Assembly (NCBI GenBank): GCA_009746045.1
Contig: RPFO01000974.1
Location: 1 to 25,311, forward strand
From: Mesostigma viride
Lineage: Eukaryota; Streptophyta; Mesostigmatophyceae; Mesostigmatales; Mesostigmataceae
Length of the DNA: 25,311 nucleotides
Direction of reading: 5' to 3'
Each line of letters begins with the position of its first letter. Position 1 is the stretch's first letter. The translations under genes were made by a program, and so were the position numbers. Shown one piece after another: positions 8,935 through 18,217 of the stretch. The notes under the pieces were generated by a model. It searched no databases, was not told the origin of the DNA, and saw only the letters and a program-made list of their open reading frames with translations.

Positions 8935-9541
8935 TTGCGAAAAGTTCGGGCTATGCGGATAGCCCGAACTTTTGGGGATAGCCCGAACTTTTGGAAACCT
9001 TGCTAGGGAAAAGTAAAAGTTTCCAGTGAGGATCCCAGCCATTTGAAAAGTTCGGGCTATGGTTCGGGCTATCAGTTTATAGCCCGAACCGGACCCTTTT
9101 TCCCCTTGGGCGGTGGTGTCATGCATTGTACATGGGGTAGGGACTTGGTTATTTGGACAGTGTGCAGTGTATGTGTGTGTTTCTTCCTTAGATTGCTAAC
9201 ACATAAAATATAGGGGTATTTCCTGTATATACAGATAGGATTGCTAACACATAAAATATAGGGGTATTAGCTATGATTATTTATAGATGACAATTGCTAA
9301 CACATAAAATTTTATGTGTTGGGAAACAGAGTAAAAGAAAGAGTAGCATCACCCATAGCAACACACCGCCCAGAGGGAAAAAGGGGCGGTTCGGGCTATA
9401 AATCGATAGCCCGAACCATAGCCCGAACTTTTCAAAATGGCTGGGATCCCCACTGGAAACTTTTACTTTTCCCTAGCAAGGTTTCGAAAAGTTCGGGCTA
9501 TCCCCAAAAGTTCGGGCTATCCGCATAGCACGAACTTTTCG
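8935..9541. mobile_element. 607-bp fold-back block (MITE-like), left arm
   Basis: Two ~170-bp arms (8935-9118 and about 9365-9541) are inverted copies of each other. Each is made of repeated GTTCGGGCTAT / ATAGCCCGAAC, a GGGAAAAGTAAAAGTTTCC stretch and a GGATCCCAGCCAT stretch. The spacer (about 9190-9320) has three direct repeats of ATTGCTAACACATAAAAT and ends in a perfect 22-bp palindrome AACACATAAAA/TTTTATGTGTT. No coding capacity is visible. No convincing target-site duplication was found. It separates the convergent side of the Cys-rich gene from the F-box-2 promoter. Confidence 0.6.
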
Positions 9542-9797
9542 TGGGAGCCTATGGCTGGGCGCCACGTGGCATGGTATCCCACGAGAGTTGCCGGCGCCGC
9601 GCCGGCGCGACGCTCCACGGAATTATCGTGGGACGCCGCGCCGGCGCGACGCTTGCACGGCACTATCGTGGGACGCCGTGGCCGAGAGGGTATAAAAGCG
9701 GAGTCACGGGCGTTTGGGGGTAGGTCTCGCCTCCGACACTGCCAGGCACACAGTCATCCACACGCAGACAGCCATCCTTACAGCTGTAAAATACACA
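9542..9797 (+). promoter_or_regulatory. F-box-2 promoter, left arm
   Basis: A clear TATA box (TATAAAAG, 9691-9698) lies 100 bases before the ATG. Upstream are a G-box (9561-9570), three TCGTGGGA/TCCCACGA motifs, and a tandem ~43-bp GC-rich repeat built on CGCCGCGCCGGCGCGACGCT (about 9595-9660). This is a compact, well-defined eukaryotic promoter. Confidence 0.7.
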
Positions 9798-10448
9798 ATG
9801 GCCCATGCTGGTGCTACTTTCGAGGATCTGCCAAGCGAAATTTTGTTTGTTTTGGCAGAGCTCAGCTGGCCCTACTTGCGTGGTGTGAACAAGGCCTCTC
9901 ACAAGGAATGGGAGGCCGTGCTGGCGATAATGGAGGCAAAGGTTCGCGCTGTGCGCAATTTGATTGACGAGGAACTGGAGTTCCGCGATGCCAACCCCTA
10001 TTGGTGGTTCGTCGATATAAAGAAGGTGACACCCCGCCGCCTGTATGAGATGACGCCTGATCAGCTGAGGGCCATTTATGACAAGGTGTCTGTGCCCCGC
10101 TTGCGTGAGGCGGAGGGGTACTTGTACACTACCCGCGCTGATCGTTTGGAGCAGATGGATCACGCGTACACTGATTTTGTGGAGGTGCTCAACCGAACTG
10201 TCAAGGTCCCCGGCCCCCACACTAAGGCGGCGAGGGACGCCTATTTTGCGTCCATTCCTGATGTGGATCGCGAGAATGTGATGGAGCGTCGCGTTGATGA
10301 GTTGGTCACTGTTCTGTGCGCGGGATTGGTGGCTGACGACACGGAGGCCAACGGGGGCGTGCCAACGGGTTTGGCCGACCTTCTCAGCGACATTTTCGAT
10401 GTACAAGCACCGGATGATCGGTCGTATCTTCACCCATCCATCGTATAA
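9798..10448 (+). CDS. F-box-like protein 2, left copy, altered C-terminus (216 aa)
   Basis: ATG 9798 gives MAHAGATFEDLPSEILFVLA, an F-box-like start, and agrees with the right copy for ~200 residues. Just after the DIFD codons (about 10400) two bases present in the right copy are missing. The last residues differ and end at 10448 instead of reading EYKHRMIGRIF and onward. One Val codon is also absent near residue 139. The F-box region is unaffected, so the protein might still bind Skp1. See the intact right copy at 11961-12632 for the domain description. Confidence 0.65.
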   Translation: MAHAGATFEDLPSEILFVLAELSWPYLRGVNKASHKEWEAVLAIMEAKVRAVRNLIDEELEFRDANPYWWFVDIKKVTPRRLYEMTPDQLRAIYDKVSVPRLREAEGYLYTTRADRLEQMDHAYTDFVEVLNRTVKVPGPHTKAARDAYFASIPDVDRENVMERRVDELVTVLCAGLVADDTEANGGVPTGLADLLSDIFDVQAPDDRSYLHPSIV

Positions 10449-10690
10449 CCGGGTGATGCCTTAAACAGGCAAATAGGGATCAACTGATATAGCCTATTGG
10501 AAAAGGCTATATCCCATGGACTGTCTTATATAACTTTTAATAAGACCGATTCCTATTGAAATTTGTCTCACAATGAGTCCCACAATGAGCCCCACTTAAA
10601 AAAAAATCTAAACCGCATACTATAAATAGCTAATGGAGCTATAGGGGTACCAGATTCCCACGAAGAATAGGGATTTCCCGCCACCCGCGC
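10449..10690 (+). terminator. F-box-2 3' region with hairpin (left)
   Basis: A perfect 10-bp stem, GATATAGCCT (10486-10495) with AGGCTATATC (10504-10513), sits ~40 bases after the stop. It is followed by CTTATATAACTTTTAATAAG. This is probably a 3' processing or stability structure. The following 100 bases are A/T-rich with no gene. Confidence 0.5.
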
Positions 10691-11211
10691 CTGTCACGTG
10701 ATTGTCTGCCACGTGGCATGACCCGATTGGTCAGCCCAGTCTCGTGGGATTCCAGATTCACATGGTGCCACGTGGCAGCCACCCACTCGACAGGGTGTCC
10801 CATGGGACTCCAGGGACCCCCATGGGTGCCACGTGGCAGGATCCCATTGGACAGGGTGTATCATGGGACGCCAGGGTCCCTGGGTGCCACGTGGCGGGTT
10901 CCGATTGGACAGGGAGTACCATGGGAGTACAGGGTCCCACGGAGATTCGGGGTCCCCGGTGCCACGTGGCGGTTACTGATTGGACAGGGAGTCCCATGGG
11001 TGCCACGTGGCAGCGTCCCATTGGACAGGGAGGTCCCATGGGTGGCCAGGGTCCCAGGGGTCCCGGTGCCACGTGGCAGTCGCTGATTGGCCAGATAGTC
11101 CCATGGGAATCTCAGGGTGCCACGTGGCAGCCTCCCATTGGCGGCTACTACGCCAGGGTCCCTGGCAGGGTCCCACGATATATTTATCCCAACAATTGAC
11201 GGGTTAGAGGC
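10691..11211. promoter_or_regulatory. Array of eight G-box/CCAAT units, left half
   Basis: Eight perfect GCCACGTGGC sites start at 10708, 10767, 10828, 10886, 10961, 11002, 11068 and 11119, spaced 41-75 bases apart. Most are followed 5-8 bases later by ATTGG (CCAAT on the other strand) and CAGG, and then by TCCCATGGGA-type palindromes. G-boxes bind plant bZIP/bHLH factors and CCAAT binds NF-Y. The array looks like a strong enhancer, a replication-linked repeat, or both. It ends at the palindrome centre. Confidence 0.75.
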
Positions 11212-11220
11212 GCCTCTAAC
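11203..11220. repeat. Centre of the palindrome, no spacer
   Basis: GTTAGAGGC and GCCTCTAAC meet at 11211/11212 with zero intervening bases. The symmetry is perfect for at least 24 bases each side and continues with only scattered differences for kilobases. Such a junction is what a head-to-head fusion of hairpin-capped ends would leave. Confidence 0.9.
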
Positions 11221-11735
11221 CCGTCAATTGTTGGGATAAATATATCGTGGGACCCTGCCAGGGACCCTGGCGTAGTAGCCGCCAATGGGAGGCTGCCACG
11301 TGGCACCCTGAGATTCCCATGGGACTATCTGGCCAATCAGCGACTGCCACGTGGCACCGGGACCCCTGGGACCCTGGCCACCCATGGGACCTCCCTGTCC
11401 AATGGGACGCTGCCACGTGGCACCCATGGGACTCCCTGTCCAATCAGTAACCGCCACGTGGCACCAGGGACCCCGAATCTCCGTGGGACCCTGTACTCCC
11501 ATGGTACTCCCTGTCCAATCGGAACCCGCCACGTGGCACCCAGGGACCCTGGCGTCCCATGATACACCCTGTCCAATGGGATCCTGCCACGTGGCACCCA
11601 TGGGGGTCCCTGGAGTCCCATGGGACACCCTGTCGAGTGGGTGGCTGCCACGTGGCACCATGTGAATCTGGAATCCCACGAGACTGGGCTGACCAATCGG
11701 GTCATGCCACGTGGCAGACAAATCACGTGACAGGC
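11212..11735. promoter_or_regulatory. Array of eight G-box/CCAAT units, right half
   Basis: Mirror image of 10691-11211, so sixteen G-boxes lie within about 1.0 kb. It differs from the left half by isolated substitutions and a one-base T-run length change near 11720. The order toward the centre is the same. Confidence 0.75.
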
Positions 11736-11960
11736 GCGGGTGGCGGGAAATCCCTATTGTTCGTGGGAATCTGGTACCCCTATAGCTCCATTAGCTATTT
11801 ATAGTATGCGGTTTAGATTTTTTTTTAAGTGGGGCTCATTGTGGGACTCATTGTGAGACAAATTTCAATAGGAATCGGGTCTTATTAAAAGTTATATAAG
11901 ACAGTCCATGGGATATAGCCTTTTCCAATAGGCTATATCAGTTGATCCCTATTTGCCTGT
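11736..11960 (-). terminator. F-box-2 3' region with hairpin (right)
   Basis: The same 10-bp stem-loop as at 10486-10513 lies at about 11911-11938, beyond the F-box-2 stop. It is accompanied by CTTATTAAAAGTTATATAAG. No gene is present. Confidence 0.5.
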
Positions 11961-12632
11961 TTAAGGCATCACCCGGTTATACGATGGATGGGTGAAGATA
12001 CGACCGATCATCCGGTGCTTGTACTCATCGAAAATGTCGCTGAGAAGGTCGGCCAAACCCGTTGGCACGCCCCCGTTGGCCTCCGTGTCGTCAGCCACCA
12101 ATCCCGCGCACAGAACAGTGACCAACTCATCAACGCGACGCTCCATCACATTCTCGCGATCCACATCAGGAATGGACGCAAAATAGGCGTCCCTCGCCGC
12201 CTTAGTGTGGGGGCCAACGGGGACCTTGACAGTTCGGTTGAGCACCTCCACAAAATCAGTGTACGCGTGATCCATCTGCTCCAAACGATCAGCGCGGGTA
12301 GTGTACAAGTACCCCTCCGCCTCACGCAAGCGGGGCACAGACACCTTGTCATAAATGGCCCTCAGCTGATCAGGCGTCATCTCATACAGGCGGCGGGGTG
12401 TCACCTTCTTTATATCGACGAACCACCAATAGGGGTTGGCATCGCGGAACTCCAGTTCCTCGTCAATCAAATTGCGCACAGCGCGAACCTTTGCCTCCAT
12501 TATCGCCAGCACGGCCTCCCATTCCTTGTGAGAGGCCTTGTTCACACCACGCAAGTAGGGCCAGCTGAGCTCTGCCAAAACAAACAAAATTTCGCTTGGC
12601 AGATCCTCGAAAGTAGCACCAGCATGGGCCAT
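11961..12632 (-). CDS. F-box-like protein 2, right copy, intact (223 aa)
   Basis: ATG 12632 is preferred over the earlier in-frame ATG at 12716 because it lies ~100 bases downstream of the TATA box (12732-12739), in agreement with the left copy. Residues 8-25 (FEDLPSEILFVLAELSWP) form an F-box-like start, and VNKASHKEWEAV (30-41) supplies the conserved late Trp. The rest is mostly charged helices, with SIPDVD at 153-158, which F-box-1 also has. No WD40, LRR or Kelch repeats are seen. An SCF-adaptor role is inferred. The C-terminus EYKHRMIGRIFTHPSYNR is missing from the left copy. Compact, intronless and highly Arg/Glu-rich. Confidence 0.7.
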   Translation of the reverse strand: MAHAGATFEDLPSEILFVLAELSWPYLRGVNKASHKEWEAVLAIMEAKVRAVRNLIDEELEFRDANPYWWFVDIKKVTPRRLYEMTPDQLRAIYDKVSVPRLREAEGYLYTTRADRLEQMDHAYTDFVEVLNRTVKVPVGPHTKAARDAYFASIPDVDRENVMERRVDELVTVLCAGLVADDTEANGGVPTGLADLLSDIFDEYKHRMIGRIFTHPSYNRVMP

Positions 12633-12892
12633 TGTGTATTTTACAGCTGTAAGGATGGCTGTCTGCGTGTGGATGACTGTGTGCCTGGCAGTGTCGGAGG
12701 CGAGACCTACCCCCAAACGCCCGTGACTCCGCTTTTATACCCTCTCGGCCACGGCGTCCCACGATAGTGCCGTGCAAGCGTCGCGCCGGCGCGGCGTCCC
12801 ACGATAATATCCGTGGAGCGTCGCGCCGGCGCGGCGCCGGCAATTCTCGTGGGATACCATGCCACGTGGCGCCCAGCCATAGGCTCCCACGA
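12633..12892 (-). promoter_or_regulatory. F-box-2 promoter, right arm
   Basis: The TATA box CTTTTATA (12732-12739, minus-strand TATAAAAG), tandem GC-rich repeats with TCCCACGATA (about 12758-12840) and a G-box near 12863 mirror the left promoter. Confidence 0.7.
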
Positions 12893-13495
12893 AAAGTTCG
12901 TGCTATGCGGATAGCCCGAACTTTTGGGGATAGCCCGAACTTTTCGAAACCTTGCTAGGGAAAAGTAAAAGTTTCCAGTGGGGATCCCAGCCATTTTGAA
13001 AAGTTCGGGCTATGGTTCGGGCTATCGATTTATAGCCCGAACCGCCCCTTTTTCCCTCTGGGCGGTGTGTTGCTATGGGTGGATGCTACTCTTTCTTTTA
13101 CTCTGTTTCCCAACACATAAAATTTTATGTGTTAGCAATTGTCATCTATAAATAATCATAGCTAATACCCCTATATTTTATGTGTTAGCAATCCTATCTG
13201 TATATACAGGAAATACCCCTATATTTTATGTGTTAGCAATCTAAGGAAGAAACACACACACATACACTGCACACTGTCCAAATAACCAAGTCCCTACCCC
13301 ATGTACAATGCATGACACCACCGTCCAAGGGGCAAAAGGGTCCGGTTCGGGCTATAAACTGATAGCCCGAACCATAGCCCGAACTTTTCAAATGGCTGGG
13401 ATCCCACTGGAAACTTTTACTTTTCCCTAGCAAGGTTTCCAAAAGTTCGGGCTATCCCCAAAAGTTCGGGCTATCCGCATAGCCCGAACTTTTCG
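12893..13495. mobile_element. Fold-back block (MITE-like), right arm
   Basis: A complete copy of the 8935-9541 block in inverted orientation, with arms at about 12893-13070 and 13320-13495 and the ATTGCTAACACATAAAAT repeats between. The ~2.92-kb tandem duplication begins inside it (13071), so the second unit carries only the spacer and one arm (15991-16415). Confidence 0.6.
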
Positions 13496-13559
13496 CAAAC
13501 AAGTCAAGTCCTACGCCTAGTGCATGAGTGTTGGATTTGCATGCAAAGAGTCTTATTCA
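13496..13559 (-). terminator. 3' end module of the Cys-rich gene (right copy 1)
   Basis: On the minus strand, ATAAGACTC followed by TTTGCATGCAAATCCAACAC and TAGGACTTGA, the same module as at 8868-8931. Confidence 0.6.
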
Positions 13560-14828
13560 TTACAAAATAGAATACCACAAGTCCCTATCAACAGTAGCCT
13601 CCATAGGCTTGCATGGGCCAATGAAGTGCCCAGATGACACCCTACGCGAAGAAATAGGGCTTGTTGGACCCCACAACATCGTACAGAAGGAAGCCCCGGC
13701 CTCTGCATTACGCTTGAGACGGTTGTTGGGGCGGCTAAAGCCCGGGAAAGCGACAGCCTCAGAAACGAGGCTGCAGAACTTGGCGCACTCGTAGCAGACC
13801 AAGTCAACGTCAAAAGAACGAGGCCTTGGAGCCACATACAGGTTCTGCACGTTGATGTCGATGCGCTTCATGCACTTCTGGCACTGCCTGCGAGGCCAGT
13901 AAAACTTGTCACTGGAGGGGCCGTTGTGCGTGTTGTCCTGGGCGCGCTCTGCCATCTTGTGGAGTTCCTCGTTGTACTGGAACACCTCATCGATATGGCC
14001 CTTGTACTCCCAATACTGCATGCCGCGAGACATGGCCTTGCTGATGACCACGTTGTTGTCGACATACTGGGCCAGGAACTCGTTGCGGCAGATCCCACAA
14101 ACGACGTCGCCAACCACGAGCTTGGCAACACGGAAATGGGAAGTAGTCTCCAGCATCTGAGGGGTGACCTCCTTCACCACTTCGTGCGCGTGGAGAGCAG
14201 GCTTCTTGCACACAGCGCACATGCACTTGGACAGAGGGTAGCCGGTGGGAGGAGGCGGGAGACGCTTGGGCTCATATTCGTACTTGTAAATCTGCAAGCC
14301 CGTGTCAAAATTCTTGACAGTCTCCTGCACCTGCTCCGTGGGAGGAGAGGGACCTAGTGCATCCACCTTGTCGCTCAGTTCATCCAGAGCGCACCCCCGG
14401 CACTGCATCTCCCCGTTCTCCTTCTTGCACACTGCCCTCTCCGGCACCTTTTTGCAGGTGACGCAATGCACCAGAGGAAACTTGGAATCGCCACTACCAT
14501 TTGGCCACACATGGCCTGCTTGAGGCCAAATGTCAGAGTCCTTAAACCGAGGGGCGAATAGCCCAGGGAGAGGAGCAGGCACGTACACAGGCTCAGGCAC
14601 TGGCGCAGCAGGCACTGGCACTGGCACAATCACAGGCACTGGCGCTGGCACAGGCGCAGGCACTGGCACAAGCGCAGGAGCTATGGCGGAACAACCAGTC
14701 CTAGTTCTTGTGCAGCGAGGATATGGCAATCCATAGCATCTGGGAGAACCAAGCCCATGCAAGGCCCTAGTTCGTGCCCTAGTCTGAGGCCCGAACAATG
14801 GCCCAGCTGCTGCATCAACGGGAAACAT
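13560..14828 (-). CDS. Pro-rich Cys-rich zinc-binding protein, right copy 1
   Basis: ATG 14828 is chosen because it sits ~76 bases downstream of the TACAAAGG box (14904-14911); an ORF extension to ATG 14945 lies upstream of that box. Residues ~53-88 are a VPVPAP repeat. Cys pairs follow: C122/C125, C143/C146, C204/C207, C244/C247, C316/C319, C345/C348, suggesting three treble-clef or RING-like zinc modules with long spacers. I do not recognise the family. The gene may act in ubiquitin transfer like its neighbours, but it could equally be a DNA- or protein-binding zinc protein. Near residue 378 a G run is one base shorter than in the left copy, so the last ~45 residues are out of frame and replace the YDVVGSNKPYFFA end. 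The expected native stop is at 13642-13644. Confidence 0.65.
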   Translation of the reverse strand: MFPVDAAAGPLFGPQTRARTRALHGLGSPRCYGLPYPRCTRTRTGCSAIAPALVPVPAPVPAPVPVIVPVPVPAAPVPEPVYVPAPLPGLFAPRFKDSDIWPQAGHVWPNGSGDSKFPLVHCVTCKKVPERAVCKKENGEMQCRGCALDELSDKVDALGPSPPTEQVQETVKNFDTGLQIYKYEYEPKRLPPPPTGYPLSKCMCAVCKKPALHAHEVVKEVTPQMLETTSHFRVAKLVVGDVVCGICRNEFLAQYVDNNVVISKAMSRGMQYWEYKGHIDEVFQYNEELHKMAERAQDNTHNGPSSDKFYWPRRQCQKCMKRIDINVQNLYVAPRPRSFDVDLVCYECAKFCSLVSEAVAFPGFSRPNNRLKRNAEAGASFCTMLWGPTSPISSRRVSSGHFIGPCKPMEATVDRDLWYSIL

Positions 14829-15299
14829 GGCGGTCTGCTGTTGTTTTCTGCGCTGGCTATGGCTGTTCTGTGGTGTGATGGTGCATTTGGTAGGCCTGCA
14901 CGACCTTTGTACCTGTGGAAACTGGCCCTCCCACGAGATCTTCATCGGACGGCTGGGATCGATCCTCTAGAAGGTTCCATGGCGCGGCGCGGCGCGGCGC
15001 GGTAGTGACGTGGCGGAATGCCGTGCCACGGTACTCGGACCAGTATCCATGATACTGGTCCGGCCGTACCGGCGCCGCGCCGTATCCGAGATACGCCGTA
15101 CTATCATGGGAGATCTGAATTGCCGTGGACCGTCCGATCTCCGCCACGTGGCAGCGTCCCGTGGGAGATCGTCGGTCCACGGAATATTCCGCGAAGATGC
15201 CGTGGGGCGGGGTACAAAGGTCCGACACCACGTCAAAGTGGGCACTTCTCGCCTGCTCCAGCATCCCAACAGCACTAGCACCACTACCACAAAGAAGAC
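14829..15299. promoter_or_regulatory. Divergent promoter, Cys-rich / F-box-1 (right copy 1)
   Basis: Opposed TACAAAGG boxes (minus 14904-14911, plus 15213-15220), a G-box at about 15142-15151, TCCCGTGGGA, GGAATATTCC and the CCAGTATC/GATACTGG inverted repeat mirror 7143-7613. Confidence 0.6.
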
Positions 15300-15934
15300 A
15301 TGGCCGCTGCCACTTTTAACAGCCTGCCAGCTGAGATTGTGCACGAAATCGTGGAGTTGGCATGGCCCCACGGGTGTGGTGTCAGCAAGCAGCTGCAAGT
15401 GCCGTGGGACGCTGTCAAAGCTAAGACAGAGCAGCGAATGAAGCAGCTGCTGGATGCTATTGCCAATGAGCTTGAGGGGCGCTTCCTCTCTAAGCGCAGG
15501 CAGCCAGGGCCGTTTTGCCACTATACAGGATGGGCCCTGCGCAACTTTGCCATCGCCATCGCCAAGGCGGTGTGCAGTCCCTTTCCACTTTTGAGAAGAG
15601 GATGGACGCCTGCAAGTATGGCGATAGGCGTATGGAGGTGGCAACTCTGGCCATCGACCTAGAGGTTAAGCTGTCTGACCGCGTTTGCGCGATTCCCCGC
15701 CTGTGGGATGTGATGAAGGAGTATGTTGAATCCATTCCTCAGGTGGATAAGGATAAGACCGCAGAGGAGCATTGCCGTGTGCTCGTGGACCTCGTGAAGG
15801 CCGAGTACGACGCCTATCTGCCTGTCAACTTTTCCCCCGCTGTCTGCGAGAGGGAACTGAGGGTCATGAATGCCACCTGCGACAAGATGTACGACAAGTT
15901 CTGTCGCCGCCTGGCCCTGGAGGGGGTTCACTAA
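15300..15934 (+). pseudogene. F-box-like protein 1, right copy 1, frameshifted
   Basis: The start MAAATFNSLPAEIVHEIVEL and residues to ~88 match the left copy. One T is missing near 15562 (GCCAAGG against GCTCAAGG on the left), which shifts the frame and stops it at 15662. The remaining codons are open in another frame to TAA 15932-15934. The F-box-like head alone could be made. The same lesion is in copy 2, so it predates the duplication unless it is a consensus error. Confidence 0.75.
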
Positions 15935-15990
15935 CTAAGTGCCCCTTTGGAATAGACAAAGTCCCCTATGGGCATTAAGCCTTATTGTGA

Positions 15991-16472
15991 TGCTATGGGT
16001 GGATGCTACTCTTTCTTTACTCTGTTTCCCAACACATAAAATTTTATGTGTTAGCAATTGTCATCTATAAATAATCATAGCTAATACCCCTATATTTTAT
16101 GTGTTAGCAATCCTATCTGTATATACAGGAAATACCCCTATATTTTATGTGTTAGCAATCTAAGGAAGAAACACACACACATACACTGCACACTGTCCAA
16201 ATAACCAAGTCCCTACCCCATGTACAATGCATGACACCACCGTCCAAGGGGCAAAAGGGTCCGGTTCGGGCTATAAACTGATAGCCCGAACCATAGCCCG
16301 AACTTTTCAAATGGCTGGGATCCCCACTGGAAACTTTTACTTTTCCCTAGCAAGGTTTCCAAAAGTTCGGGCTATCCCCAAAAGTTCGGGCTATCCGCAT
16401 AGCCCGAACTTTTCGCAAACAAGTCAAGTCCTACGCCTAGTGCATGAGTGTTGGATTTGCATGCAAAGAGTC
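15991..16472. other. Intergenic part of unit 2 with half of the fold-back block
   Basis: Holds the ATTGCTAACACATAAAAT repeats, one GTTCGGGCTAT arm (about 16258-16415) and the 3' end module of the Cys-rich gene. No gene lies here. The missing second arm shows that the duplication breakpoint lies in the fold-back block. Confidence 0.7.
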
Positions 16473-17746
16473 TTATTCATTACAAAATAGAATACCACAA
16501 GTCCCTATCAACAGTAGCCTCCATAGGCTTGCATGGGCCAATGAAGTGCCCAGATGACACCCTACGCGAAGAAATAGGGCTTGTTGGACCCCACAACATC
16601 GTACAGAAGGAAGCCCCGGCCTCTGCATTACGCTTGAGACGGTTGTTGGGGCGGCTAAAGCCCGGGAAAGCGACAGCCTCAGAAACGAGGCTGCAGAACT
16701 TGGCGCACTCGTAGCAGACCAAGTCAACGTCAAAGAACGAGGCCTTGGAGCCACATACAGGTTCTGCACGTTGATGTCGATGCGCTTCATGCACTTCTGG
16801 CACTGCCTGCGAGGCCAGTAAAACTTGTCACTGGAGGGGCCGTTGTGCGTGTTGTCATGGGCGCGCTCTGCCATCTTGTGGAGTTCCTCGTTGTACTGGA
16901 ACACCTCATCGATGTGGCCCTTGTACTCCCAATACTGCATGCCGCGAGACATGGCCTTGCTGATGACCACGTTGTTGTCGACATACTGGGCCAGGAACTC
17001 GTTGCGGCAGATCCCACAAACGACGTCGCCAACCACGAGCTTGGCAACACGGAAATGGGAAGTAGTCTCCAGCATCTGAGGGGTGACCTCCTTCACCACT
17101 TCGTGCGCGTGGAGAGCAGGCTTCTTGCACACAGCGCACATGCACTTGGACAGAGGGTAGCCGGTGGGAGGAGGCGGGAGACGCTTGGGCTCATATTCGT
17201 ACTTGTAAATCTGCAAGCCCGTGTCAAAATTCTTGACAGTCTCCTGCACCTGCTCCGTGGGAGGAGAGGGACCTAGTGCATCCACCTTGTCGCTCAGTTC
17301 ATCCAGAGCGCACCCCCGGCACTGCATCTCCCCGTTCTCCTTCTTGCACACTGCCCTCTCCGGCACCTTTTTGCAGGTGACGCAATGCACCAGAGGAAAC
17401 TTGGAATCGCCACTACCATTTGGCCACACATGGCCTGTTTGAGGCCAAATGTCAGAGTCCTTAAACCGAGGGGCGAATAGCCCAGGGAGAGGAGCAGGCA
17501 CGTACACAGGCTCAGGCACTGGCGCAGCAGGCACTGGCACTGGCACAATCACAGGCACTGGCGCTGGCACAGGCGCAGGCACTGGCACAGCGCAGGAGCT
17601 ATGGCGGAACAACCAGTCCTAGTTCTTGTGCAGCGAGGATATGGCAATCCATAGCATCTGGGAGAACCAAGCCCATGCAAGGCCCTAGTTCGTGCCCTAG
17701 TCTGAGGCCCGAACAATGGCCCAGCTGCTGCATCAACGGGAAACAT
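16473..17746 (-). pseudogene. Pro-rich Cys-rich zinc-binding protein, right copy 2, frameshifted
   Basis: Start ATG at 17746. Relative to right copy 1, one A is missing near 17589 at the head of the Pro-rich repeat and one A near 16733 before the last Cys pair (CYEC). The shortened G run near the C-terminus is shared. The middle section, with Cys pairs CVTC to CQKC, stays open in one frame. Confidence 0.75.
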
Positions 17747-18217
17747 GGCGGTCTGCTGTTGTTTTCTGCGCTGGCTATGGCTGTTCTGTGGTGTGATGGT
17801 GCATTTGGTAGGCCTGCACGACCTTTGTACCTGTGGAAACTGGCCCTCCCACGAGATCTTCATCGGACGGCTGGGATCGATCCTCTAGAAGGTTCCATGG
17901 CGCGGCGCGGCGCGGCGCGGTAGTGACGTGGCGGAATGCCGTGCCACGGTACTCGGACCAGTATCCATGATACTGGTCCGGCCGTACCGGCGCCGCGCCG
18001 TATCCGAGATACGCCGTACTATCATGGGAGATCTGAATTGCCGTGGACCGTCCGATCTCCGCCACGTGGCAGCGTCCCGTGGGAGATCGTCGGTCCACGG
18101 AATATTCCGCGAAGATGCCGTGGGGCGGGGTACAAAGGTCCGACACCACGTCAAAGTGGGCACTTCTCGCCTGCTCCAGCATCCCAACAGCACTAGCACC
18201 ACTACCACAAAGAAGAC
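17747..18217. promoter_or_regulatory. Divergent promoter, Cys-rich / F-box-1 (right copy 2)
   Basis: Same elements as 14829-15299: TACAAAGG boxes at 17822-17829 (minus) and 18131-18138 (plus), and a G-box near 18060. Confidence 0.6.

Larger units (their letters stand above)
3962..11211 (+). repeat. Left arm of 17.4-kb palindrome
   Basis: The outer end CTACTAAACCCTAGGGCGA at 3962 is the exact reverse complement of the right-arm outer end finishing at 21389. Over the first ~89 bases I count two substitutions. Genes in order from the edge: RING-like (minus), F-box-1 (minus), Cys-rich (plus), F-box-2 (plus), then the G-box array. Beyond 3962 the flanks stop matching, so the palindrome is bounded. 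Differences from the right arm are scattered substitutions, one-base indels, an 8-bp and a 2-bp deletion, and a 12-bp repeat expansion. Confidence 0.95.
13071..15986. repeat. Tandem duplication unit 1 (~2.92 kb)
   Basis: This unit runs from TGCTATGGGTGGATGCTACT at 13071 to CATTAAGCCTTATT at about 15986. It recurs at 15991-18904 with an offset of 2918-2920. It contains one Cys-rich gene, the divergent promoter and one F-box-1 copy. The left arm has a single copy. Confidence 0.9.

Noticed and set aside
10702-11199. 165-codon ORF in the G-box array and its mirror
   Set aside because: The peptide (CHVA, ATWQ, PIGQ repeats) is only the translation of the repeated GCCACGTGGC-CCATTGG units. Several frames are open equally.
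14576-14690. VPVPAP-encoding repeat as a CRISPR or minisatellite array
   Set aside because: It is a short in-frame Pro-rich coding repeat without spacers.
14829-14945. Longer start (ATG 14945) for the Cys-rich protein
   Set aside because: It lies upstream of the TACAAAGG box, so it would probably be outside the transcript. The ATG at 14828 fits the spacing seen for F-box-1.
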